From positions 62,001 through 126,000 of the forward strand of contig FN648490.1 of assembly GCA_000310025.1 (NCBI GenBank): a stretch of DNA of 64,000 nucleotides, written 5' to 3'. The notes beneath the pieces were generated by a model, which was given only the letters and a program-made list of their open reading frames with translations, had not been told where the DNA came from and ran no database searches. This document shows, in pieces, positions 12,658 through 24,600 of the stretch; the first letter of the stretch is position 1, and each line of letters starts with the position of its first letter. The DNA is from Ectocarpus siliculosus. Taxonomy: Eukaryota; Sar; Phaeophyceae; Ectocarpales; Ectocarpaceae. The translations under genes were made by a program, and so were the position numbers.

Positions 12658-15600
12658 TTACCTTAGCCCGAAACCCTCGCACTCCGCGATGGCTCTCTTG
12701 AGGAGCCTCGTCAACTTTTCCTCTCCCGAATACTCCGGGAGCACGAGAGTGTTGAAGCACGTGTGGGCTGTAGGAAGATGGTCCGTGTCCGGCCCCGCCC
12801 GCTGGATCTGTTCCGGCAGGGGAGGATATTTCGGGGAAAAGGGGCTGTTATTCACGCGTTATGATCTCCCTTTCGCTGGTACAGTTGGCCCCGACTAGAC
12901 CTCTTCTCCTGAATTTTCTTGGCAAGCGCATGGAGGATTGCGCTGGGATGGTGAGAGAACGACCACATTTCCTCCTCAACAACGAGAGGTGTCGTCGTTA
13001 GTTGGATAGGTGCGGATGTTCACAGTACCACTGAGCAAAGACGGGAAAGGTTTTAAGGTGAAGACAACAACGACAACAACCACCACTCGCAGCTCGTTCA
13101 TACTACCCCAAGGTCATCCGGGGAGTGATGAACTCACTCTCTGCAAGTATGGAAGCAGTAGATCGAAGCCCTTCCCGGATAACGTTTCATCCAAATCAGT
13201 CATTATTCGACGGAAGGCGAACTATTTTATACATCTCGGTTTCGGGCATATTGTGCGCATCCACTACAAAAACAAGAGCTGCCCGCGAATACGTGCGACA
13301 AGAGGCACCCTATGGCGACCAAACCTTGGTTGAAGCAGGCGAATAAATTTTATGCACGCGGTGTCAAGACAGGGACGGTACTGGTTTCTTCATAAGGCAG
13401 CAAACGTATCGCCCTGTGTAAGGCCTATGGGATCGTGTAACAAGGATAGAAATGCTCCACGACGTACTCTGAACAGTGGGCCAAATCTTTTGGTACTGTG
13501 AGGCCTGAGCACAGGACCACCGCCATATGTGCGGCACCATCTTTTGCGCACCGCTTGTGCCTCCTTGAGTTTGTCTTAGCTTGGAAACGTTCGAGCACCC
13601 GGACCCCTGACCCCCGACCCCTGATCCCAAAACAGCCGAGAAAAAAAGTAAGCAAACCTCCGTGTATCTAAACACATAAGAGGGGCAAAGCTCCGCACCT
13701 TGAACGTGAGCTTGCCTAGCCCACCAAGTGGGGCCTGAAGGACAAAGGACACACGACAAAAAACGAGCACGGTACAGGAAGACGGGTCAAGCGACGTTAA
13801 ACCAAACCAACTCGAAGAAAGAAAACCGTTCGACGGACGAGGGTCAAGCGACGTCAAACAGCCGTCCTGGGGACGACGCGACAATAAAAAAAGAACACCG
13901 GTACTACTTGCACATCAGAAGGGGTGGCCGATTCGCGGTGCGGTCGGAAAACGGGAGAGCGCCCAACATTCCGTGCAGCTCAACAAAAAACCGCCAACAA
14001 CAAAGCGTATGCATAGTACGGGACACGCCGCAAGAGGCGAGGACTATGAGGGTGGAGGGTAGTCAAATATTTCATTGGATACATGCGACATTGGCACCAT
14101 GCTTCATGCCACAATGAGGCCAAGTCGAGACAGATGACTAGCGCGCCGCAAGATGCGATTCACATTGGTCGCACAGGCTTGTCGAAGCGTGCGATATTAA
14201 TGCCAAACACCAGCAACGACGGCTACGAAGACCACGACCACGATAATACCCTAGGCGCCGCCCTGCTGTTCTAGCCCCACCACACCGCGAAGCGGGAGGA
14301 GGGTGCCAACTCCCCAAAACATCCAAATCCTGTCTGTCGACCCTCCCAGCGTCACACCCGCAAAGGGAAGTTCTGTAGTAGCGCACTGCTGCACGACACG
14401 TAACGGATTCTACACTGTGAAAGCTGGCCTTCTGCACAACACGACACGGAATCTACGCAGCAAAGTCTGACCTTCTTCGAGCCCGTGACGAACATGAGGA
14501 GGCGCCGTTGCTCCTCGGCAGGCATCCGCCCCACAGCGCGCCAGAAAGCCAGTATGGTGCGGTGGTCCTCGTCGTAGCCCCCGTCGTACTCGGTGGCCTT
14601 GGCGAGCTCCTCGAAGTCGAGCTCCGACGTTCCCGTAACGAGGACTTCGAGCTCCTCCGCCCTGAAACTCGGCAAAAAAAGAAAAGAAGCGGTTGCGAAA
14701 AGAAACAACTACGGGGCGGTGGCTGGCTTACGCACGAGAGGAAGCTGTGCTGGAGGGGGTATGGCCGTGAATTTTTCTCGCGCATCGGTGGTGATAACGA
14801 CGACACAACGTAGCAACTTTCAACAACCAAAGCCAGAATAGTAAAGAGTTTTCGCAATAATGTTGTCCTGTCCCATTTAGGGCCAGTCTATACGTTTCCG
14901 CCTGCTTTTTACGCACCACAGGGGGGGGGCACACTGCGGAGGAACGCAGACCGAAGAAATCGCAAACCATTCCGAAATCTGTCTCCATGCACCTGAACAA
15001 TGATATCGAAGCCGCCCCGGACATGACCCTAAGAAAGCCCTGCTTGAAGTGGTCCATCTGCCGCGAGACCGCCCCGACCAGAAGAAATTGCGCGTAAAGT
15101 TCCACGTAACTCTCCTTGTTCTCGCTTGTCACCGGGATATTCGCGCCCCCCTCCACCAAGTCGTGGCTGCGCTCCATCCCCAGGTCATCCCAAGTTACCT
15201 GTGCGCAGGGTCGTAGCCAGGGACACGACAACCGACAAACCGAAAAAGGCGAAGTTTACAGGAAGGACGAAAGCGAGTCGCAGGGCGTGCATCACAAAGA
15301 GCTACCCGAGATGCTGCATGCCAGTGGACACGAAAAATACATAACGATGGGATCGTGGTTGGCACGTGGGATCTGTTGTGAGATTGTACTGTATTCTAGA
15401 ACAAGCAACGCAACGAATACGGGAAGTACCGGTTTAAGTTTCACGTAGCCCGAAACAAACGTGATCTCTGCCATGGCCACAAGAAGACTGAAACGTCTTC
15501 AGTGTAACCTAGCGTGACATGCTTTGACTCTGCCCCAAACTATGCTCTACCATTGACGGCGCATCTGACCGCGGAACAAGCTGGAAGACGGCGATGCCGC

Positions 15601-18600
15601 CAGGCTGAACATGCTCACTCGAAAATCGTTTAGAATGTTTTCGGGGCAAACACCGGAAACCCTTGCAGTATCACCTTCTGACTTCTGAGAGAAGAGCCAT
15701 GGCATACAAGAAGCGTGGCATACTCCTCACACTCACATACTTAGACACACGTTTCTGGCCAGGAGACTGATGGTCAGCGGTTGATACTCCAAAGAGCACA
15801 AAATATGCATATATACAAACAAACAAACGCACGCGCACGCAAGTGCTCACCCTCATAACTCACTCACGTACTCACTCACTCACTCGGTAATGCACTCACT
15901 CACTCATTCACCGTTCCTTCACTCTCTCACCAACACTCACTCACTCCCCTTTTTCGCTCACTCACTATTCGCTTATTCACCCACCAACCCATTCACTTGT
16001 TCATTCAATACTCAGTCGTATATTCACTCACTCCCTGACGGAAAACACACACGAACTGTGCATCAAAATGGCCCACTGCCGCTCAAGACGGCGCGTGAAA
16101 TCCTAGGGAGACAGTTGTTGTGTTGATTCTCCATAGCGTCCCTCTCGCACGAATCTGAGTACGACCTCGCCTGAGTTGACAATTTCAACGGCGAAATCCG
16201 TCAACTGTGGGGGGCTGCCGCTACTGCACCAAGCGGGCGGAAAATCTGGTTTTGTAGCTTGCTGATGGTGAATGGGGATAGAGCATATCCAATCCCCGCG
16301 TTCTCCTCTCCTGTTCTACTCCTTTCCATGGTTGTATTCTTGTCTCTCTGAAGAAGAGGCCAGTTGTATCTCGTCGGCACACTCAACACATCGAGGCTGA
16401 ACCAAAACGACACCAAAACGGCGAGGGAAAGCAAAGCGGAGGACCATGTCACCCACCCTGAAGTCGAGGCCGAAGACGTCTTCATCGTCCCCGCCATCAT
16501 AATCCCGCAGCTGGTGGAAACCCTTGAGTAGACCGGGGTCGATGTCTCCGAGATCCTGGGAAAAACATCACCAACCGAAAAAGAACACGAAACATACGGA
16601 ACGCGCGACCCCTCCGCAATTCAATATTTGCGGAACCCTCGCTCCTAGCTTCATCATGGCAATACGAAGAGGGAGTGCAGAGAAGGCCCCTCCTCTTGCA
16701 CCTCTCAACGACAACAACAAGGCCTTGTTACACCTGGGCGTGCATTCGCCATCCGATCGTTCTAGATTCCGGTACGTTTTGCTGATCCCGTGCCCAAGAA
16801 GGAGGTGGTCAATCCCGGTATGCTGTCGAATGACAAACGTTTCAGCTCGCATGCATTCAGCTCGTTCTACGCATCTAAGGATGGCCTCCTGCAGTAAGCC
16901 TTCATGTAAACCTTCGTAAATGCACCGGAATGATCGAAAATTGCAGCGGTGAGACGCGGTTCTCAAGTCACGGTTTTCTTCCGCCTACCGCATACGAGGC
17001 TGGCACATCACACATTTCGCTGAGCAGCGGGCAGAAAAACAACAACAAACGCTTGTCATGTCATTATAATCAGTCCTCAGCACCAAAAAGGTTGCTGCCC
17101 ACATTAAACCCAAACCGCAAGAGGGCAGAGATTCGAAAAGCACAGCTTGGTCATGTCACAACCATGAACGAATGCTAATCCAACCCGAACTACTTTCCCG
17201 TGGACAGAGATGTCGAAAGACGAAAAAAAAACAAAAAAAAGGGCGGCGGCCAGCACACACCTCTAGCGAGAGCTGCTCCCCGAGGACCTTTTTGAACACC
17301 ACCAGCGGCAGGGGCACGTCCAGGATCACCCCCGAGTAGACCGCGAGCCCCACCAACAGGCCCACCAGCCCGTACTCCTCGTCGGCCCAGACGCAGTCCT
17401 TGTTGAACCACAGCACCCGGCCTCCCTCTCCCGCCGGCACGAACATGCCGAAGGACTGGTCGAACAGCTGGGTTGGGGACGGATCGGGCGGCGAAATTTC
17501 AAGGGCGGTCGGTCCCTTGATCCAGTGCAGGGAATCACGGCGTTCGTGGGTGGGAGTAGGACCGGTGCACCAAGGGGCTGCTCGCCACAACAACAGAAAC
17601 ATGATCCCGACCACGTCGCGGTGAAATTAGGGTGGGTTGGTCGTCATGGATCCGCGGGTGTCATTTCTGGGCAAAAAACTGTACGACGTCCGATAAGGGC
17701 CAGCCACGTACAAGACAACAAAATCTGTTCACTCTAAAGATTCGACGTCCCGCGCACAATACGACTTAAGCAGACCTGAAACCGTTTACCGCGTCTACAA
17801 AATACACGGCGCAACACAAAACAATAGAAGCGCCGAGGAGCGAAGGCCCGTGACCATTCCATGACGTACGTACCTGGACAGTCAGCAGCTGGAAGAACTC
17901 CTTCGTAACCCCTCCCTCATCGACGCCATCCTCTCCGCGGAAAACCACTTTCAGCCGCTTCCGCAGGTCCGCGTCTGGTAGCCGGGAAACCTTTGCGGGG
18001 CGAGGTACGTGAGGAGGGAACGCAGCGCAACAGGGGGGTGGTTTTGGGTCGAGTGCGAACCCCCCAAGCCACAACGTGGGGAAGATACAGTACAGAGACG
18101 AGGGGGAGGAGGGAGCGTACGCCAAGAGGGTCGCGTAAAAATGAACGGCAGGTGCAGTGGCGGAATTTATCGTTCTTTGAGTCGAGTGCGTCCCCTGGGG
18201 GGGGGCGTGGAATGATGCAGAGGCGGTTGAGGGGGCATCGTTCAAGTCCAGTGGCGGCGGTACGGCAAGCGGCGTTGGGCGATGGGGCATTTGGGGTATG
18301 GCATCGCGAGGCACGTTGATGTATAGGGTGTAGACCGTGACTCTACAAGCTAGCAAAGCTTGGGATGCAACACAGCGTCGTGAGAGATAAAGGCGTCTAC
18401 TGTGCACGACGGAGGGCAGCGGCAGCGTGCCCCTGCAATCGTGTCCAACAACACCAATCAAATTTGTTCAAGACATGGCGTACATACCGTATTATCCTCT
18501 GATGTACGCCCGGCAACACAATAGTTTGTACGTCGAAAGCCCCTACCTCACTGGTTCAGCAGTGACAAAGCAAAATTAGTCCGCCGGTGTTGCCTCCCTG

Positions 18601-21600
18601 GCGCTACGTTTGCGATCACGAACACGTGCGTTGCTTGTTACGCGCTGTACATTTCCCGGCAGCCATTAATGACACAAACACACGAGAAATTTCACAATCG
18701 TCGGACGCTCGGGCAAAAAATAGCCTCCCCAAGAGGGAAAAAAAAGTTATAGGTACTCGAAACAGCGTTGGGAGACCCAAAACGTTTTCTCTCAACCTGC
18801 TTGCTTGCCTGTGCCAACGTTTCTTGGAGCAAGTGGGTCCTGTTGACCGTGAGCACCAAGTACGGGTTGATCACCACGCCTACGAGGGGAACGTAGTGCC
18901 CCGAGGCTTGGGCGGCCTTGTCCTGCTCCACTTGAGCTTCCGCCTTAAGCAAGAACTGCATGTTGTTGGTGCGCGTACGGACGGGCGTAGGGCCGGCTGT
19001 GGTTGTTGTTGCTGCTGATCATGTTGAGAGTGATGACGATGTAATGAATTGATTATGGGGAGGATGCGTATGATGACGCTCATGTTGCAAACGTTGCAAT
19101 TATTGCTGACGATGGTGACAGTGGTGGTGGATACGGTGGTCTTGTTGCAACCACTGAAATCCTAAACAAGGTAAGCCTCGAGCAATCAAGGAGCTATCAA
19201 GAATAAGCCAAAAAAGCCTACCCCAGCCCACCCACCAACAATCACAACAAAAAACTGGGTTCTGTCCAATAGTCAGCAGGTTAGCGCAGACAATGGCAAC
19301 ATGAGAAACTGACAAACACACACACAGCAGTAGCAGCGGCACAAAAAAAAAAAGCCTGTCCAAGTCCTTACCAAGCTGAATGGTCAGGGAATTTCCACCC
19401 CATCGCATACCTGCATGGCCTTGATTGCTTCTTTGTTTGATCGCGACGGGAAGAAAAAAGACGTTGTGATCATGCCGCCCTTTTTCGATGCTACCTTTCA
19501 GGTATACAAATATTAGTGGTTCGCCTTCTTTTTCCCGGTAGAGACGAGAAAGGCGTGCTCCCATAGGAGAACCGTCCTTTATCCATGCTAAGGTACTGTA
19601 GGTTTGCGATACAGTCGTGGCTCCGAGCGACGATATAAGAAAGTACCATTCACGAGGGGGCTCCGATATAAGAGGGTCGAAATCGGTTGTCCCGGACGCG
19701 ACCCGCTATAGTGTAGCTGGGCAACCTCTTGTTCCGGAATAAGAGGGGGCTCCCATGTTAGAGGTCCAAGGGCCTGTGTCACACCACTCTCTCATATCGG
19801 AGCCACGGTTGTATGTAATTCATATATTAACGGGTCGCGTTCACCATATTTTCCGGGTAGAGCTTGGGCAGGCGTGCTCGCAAAGGATATCGGTCTAGTG
19901 TCGATACCAATGTAGGTTTCGATAGCAAAACGCGCTTTTCTCAACAACGATTCACCTTTTTCAAGTCGGTAGACATCAAGAAGGGGTGCTCGCAAAGGAA
20001 GAACCGTTTGATCCTAACAGAGGGATGCTGGTCCTTCCACGTGAGCAGGTCCTGCACGACGTTATCCGCGCGCATGTTTGAGATGTAGTCACTGAAAAAG
20101 TCCTCGTATGGAACCTGGGGAAAAGGCGGTAGAAGCAGCAGGTACAGTTATCGATAACAAATATTAGTGCCTTCGTTTGCAGTTGTTTTTTCGAAGTGTT
20201 CAAGAGCACAAATCATTACCTTCGCCGTGTCAAAAAAAACTAAATGGTCCTCTGGAATACGTCACTGCGCCCCACACTTCAAACGCCTACGACATCGTGT
20301 CACTGCCAGAGGTCTGCCTAGTTGCGATTGAGCGAGGCACGAGCAGGAGGAGTAAGGATAACGAGAATGGGATCAGACTCTGTCTGATCCAAAATTCGCC
20401 CATCACCGAGTCAACGGGGTACGAAAGGGAAGGCGAGCTACATGTGGTCTGTGTTGGGCGACGAGGCTGTTCGACTGAATGGAGTGGTCTGGTGGATGGA
20501 CGACCCATGGAAAATCTCCGCGGAAAACCCGCACGGGGCGCGTTCCGCGCCCAGTTATTCTCCCGTGGAAGGGCGATGCACCGATCATTTCAGGAAAACT
20601 GGTCAAAAAACAAAAAAAATCCGGGGAACTGACAAGAAGAACAAACAGGCAATTCCGGAACACCATCGCACAGAACAACACCCCGTTTCGGCAACACAGA
20701 AACGCGGTTCTTGACAAACACACACGCGCGATCACGGAAGCATCATTTTTCAACCAGCCGCAACCGGAGACGACAACGGAGGCTTGTTCCTGCGGAACGA
20801 TCCGCGCAACGACCCGCTCTCCCGGACTCACCTTCGGCGTCCCCTCGAGCTCGTTGATGGAATGCAGCCACTTCGTAGCGTAGCGTCAGGCAGCGTAGGG
20901 TAGAGTGGCAGGCGGCACCACGCGAAAAACAAAACGTTTTATGTCAATTGTCGGTTGGGAGAGTGAGAATGTGTTTGGCACCGTACCATGGTTTCATTGT
21001 TGGAAGGGGCGGAGACAATGAATCGGCGTCGACAAAAACAACAAAAGGAGCGATAAATGTACCGACTTGGGAGAAAGCAGTCGTCACAAGGCTATGCTGG
21101 AATGCGGTGTTTCGTCTGCCAAGCACGCGCGTGCTAGAGAGCGGGGGTGAAGCCCGAGGGGTGCGGAGCGAAGCAGAAGCGCGGTCGTGAAGCATGTTGT
21201 GGGTGTAGTCGGGTGGGTCGGGACGCACACGGGGCGGGCGCGGCGAAATAGATGCCGGGAGAAACCACACACACCTCGTCAGAGAGAAAAGAGCAACAGT
21301 GTGAGATCGGAGGGCCGACGGCATTCAGGCCAGCTCATCCACAACATGTTTAAACACACATGACCTATTGACTACTGATGCTTCTCCGAGACACCGTAGG
21401 TGGCATGACGAAAGATACAACACCCCCTTGAACCAACGTTCAAAGCTCGAATACTGCACGACGACGAAGATGCCAGAATCTGACTAAATACTATCAGAAG
21501 ACTATCAGAAGGCTATCAGAAGGCTCTTTGTCGGGAAGGTTCCAACGCGGCCATTTTCGGCACAGTAGCTGCTTGTGCTGCCGGGAGTAATCGAGCTAAG

Positions 21601-24600
21601 AGAACCACTCCAACATGTGTGATGCATTATGTAACCTACGGTAGACGGGAACATGGATGCGAGGATGGCGGTTCGCATGTTATACCACGCAACCCGCCCC
21701 GCAAACATTGAGAGTCCGGTGATCTGCTCATACATCCGACACTCCAAATAGAGAATGCAGCAAAAGCAACCTGAGAACTCTGCACTATGCGGACGCTCAG
21801 CTCATATCCCCGCCGCTCTCTCTGTCTATCGTCTACCAAGAAACCATGAACACAACCGCCGCAATGGTCCTCACAAGGATTTTCTTCAGTATTGCAAGGA
21901 CGAATTGCGCCGCGTTTCCGCTGGCGCGCCCAACCCACAGGCGGCGGCGTGTGCGTGTGCCTCACCTTGAGTAGCAAAGCCGCGGTAGGGTAGTAGGGCC
22001 TCCTCTGCCCCACTCTCTTCAGCCAGATGGAAAGGTGCTCGACCATGGGCTTGACCAGTCGGGAGGAGAAAAGTTCCGCAGAATAGTCCTCCTTGACGCT
22101 AATATAGGTGAACGCCATGCCAGGAGAAACACACCGCGCACACGGGTTGGGGAAAAAATAATTAGACGCACCCGGGATACATAAACGGATGTTGTTGTGG
22201 TTGAGGCTGCTGTTGCTGTTGTCTCCACAAAAAAAAAAACGTTCCAGCCTCTGCTCAGTACCTTTTAACATCTCCGTACCGGTCTAACTGACGCGGGCGC
22301 CTGGGATCACAGGCCGGCCACCCTCCACTTGGTTCAATGGACAGCGAAAGTAAATCACAACCGAGTGGAGCTTAGCCAAGTGAAGTGGCGTTGAAGCTGA
22401 ACCTGCCCTCTCCGGAACCCCGGCCAAGGTCCACGAAGGAGAACCCACCCATACTGAGACGGACACCACTGGAAGAAACATTTTCAGACCCTTTTCCGGT
22501 TCCTGCCTACCGTATGCCACCTCTGTGTTAGGAAAAGTAAGGATCATTTGGGCATTTAACGTTTGTAATAGAACGATCCTAAATGTTTCCGACTGAGCGG
22601 TACCACGGTTACAGGGAAGGTTGCGATACAGAGCACAAGAAAACACGGAAGGACTTATTCTCGACAAAGGAAGCAGCAGCACAGTAAAATGCCATGACCC
22701 ACCCAGCCAACAACGCCTCGCGCGCCGCCTACCTGCGCATGAGCCACCAGCGGGCGTGCCCCTTGAGCCCGAGCACCGTCTTGCAGATCCTCTCCATGGC
22801 CATGTCCTTGCCCGGGTCCGGAGACTCCCCCACATTTCGCGAGAAGGTGGATCCCTGCCAGTACTTGAGGAGGAACGACACCCCGGCGGCCTCGAGACCC
22901 GGCACGGCCGGGGCCGAAGATGGCCAAAAGAAGCGAGACTTCGAAGAAGTCGAAGGGGATTGCTGCGCCGCCCTGACCACTGCCATTCCCTGGGGTATTC
23001 ATGTTGGGCATGCGTTAGCTGTTAGACCATTGACCGCGCGTCCTCGAGAGGACGCGACATTGTTCCAACAGGACTGATCACTGATGGGGGGGCAAGCACG
23101 AAAAGGCGGCAGAAGGAATCGGGACAAAGAGAAGCTCGCAGGAGACGCTCAGGAGAAGGGCAGCCGCTGCCGTTCCCTGGGGCGGGGGAGGGTGACCGGG
23201 TTTGGGGGGGGGGGGGGGCATGCGCCCAACCTAAAGCATAGGAAGGGGAGCGCACGCGTGTGGATGTCTAGCATGTTGGAAGCGGAGAAGTGGGCAAGCG
23301 CGGGGAGGAACAAGTTCGTGCGGTGAAGGAGGTGTAGATGAGCGCGCGGAATAGGGGCCGGGAAACGGATAAATGGAGGGGTAACTGGCATACCTTGAAA
23401 GAACAAGGCAACAACCAGCGGCGCTATCTCGAAAAAGAGGGGTTTGTGCAACGTTTCGGGATGCCGCTGACGGTATCGTGATCGCACCTCCTCGATCGAC
23501 GACCACAGTGTTTTCCACCACCCTCGGCCCCAGACCCGCGAGCCCCGCGTACACAGCTTCCAACCCCGCCGCATCCACCCGGGGGAAAGCCGTCCCCTGT
23601 CCCCTCCCTTCCCCCGTCTGCTTCCTCCCCAGGTTGCCGTGTCGGGCCTCTGCCGGTGCTTCGATGTTGAAGCACGCGCTCAGGACCGATGGCGAGGCGA
23701 AAGTTTGTCGCACCGCCTGCTTCAAAGAACGGCCGGAGGAGTTTCGGGCAGCCAGCGGTAAGTGGCCTTGCAGGGATACAATTCTCCCATCCCACAAGAA
23801 GCTGGGATAAAATTCTTGTCAATAGCAGTTCATCAGCGTCACGGTCTGCAGAGGCGAGCAGCCGAGGTTTCAATCAGGCCACGGGCGTTCGGAATAAGTA
23901 CGATAATGGGAGGTGGTGGACAGGCGCAATTGGGAACTTTGTGCCGGACAGAGATCGGCCCTGGTTGAACAAAACGGAAAAACTCACCAGCCAGACCCGC
24001 AGGGTTTGAGAACGCGTTTCTACGTCCTCCGTCGAATGCTCTCTTCCCCACCCCCCGCCACCCCGTCGTAGCACCCACAACAGTAAATACCCGATCGAGC
24101 AAGCACGAACTGCGGTCGATCCCGCACCTGGCGCCCAACACTATTCGAGACGAGATTGATCGGCATTATCTACCATAACGTCCACTGCAAACCCTTTTCA
24201 GCGGAATGATAATTGGCCTTGCATTCCGAGACAAACGTCACCTCTAGCACTGCCGCTTCTTCTGCGCCCCCGCGGCTGGCCTCCCCCTCCACGTCCGAGC
24301 TGTCCCCGGCCACCGCGGCTGCCTCTGCCCTCCTGATCAGCTGCAGGAACTCGCCCGCCGTCCACATCCTCAGCGTCGGCGGGAGCGAGAACCGCCGCCG
24401 GAGAGACAGCGCCTCGGAGCCCCGTCTCACGAGCGGGCCGGCGGCCCCGGCGAGGCTTCCCGGCCCGCCGCCCGCATCTTCTCCACCTCCTTCGCGGCGT
24501 GCCTCGCTCTCGGTGGCCGCTGGTGCTGGCGTGAACTTCTGCTCCGCTGCCGAATCGCTGTCTACTGACATGGCCGCCGCCACGGTAGTCTTATCGTCTG

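Larger units (their letters stand above)
12658..18955 (-). other. HECT catalytic domain exons
   Basis: Eight exons give the HECT domain in order. [13 protein letters not shown] with [13 protein letters not shown] (18955-18809) matches the region just before HECT in HERC3/4. [20 protein letters not shown] (17990) is the conserved HECT opening. FGMFVPAGE and [16 protein letters not shown] (17467) are N-lobe motifs. Further pieces are [15 protein letters not shown] (16555), [14 protein letters not shown] (15198), EELEVLVTG with [13 protein letters not shown] and LMFVTGSKK (14661), and [12 protein letters not shown], a 36 bp micro-exon (13734-13699). The last exon has [17 protein letters not shown] and ends EGFGLR. 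The catalytic Cys codon is at 12759-12757 and the stop at 12660-12658. All the landmark motifs are present, so the ligase is predicted to be active. Confidence 0.9.

Noticed and set aside
23150-23574. Frame reading [17 protein letters not shown] as an extra ligase exon
   Set aside because: It resembles a HERC linker helix, but that position is filled better by the exon at 22098-21966, and the phases around 23.4 kb do not fit.
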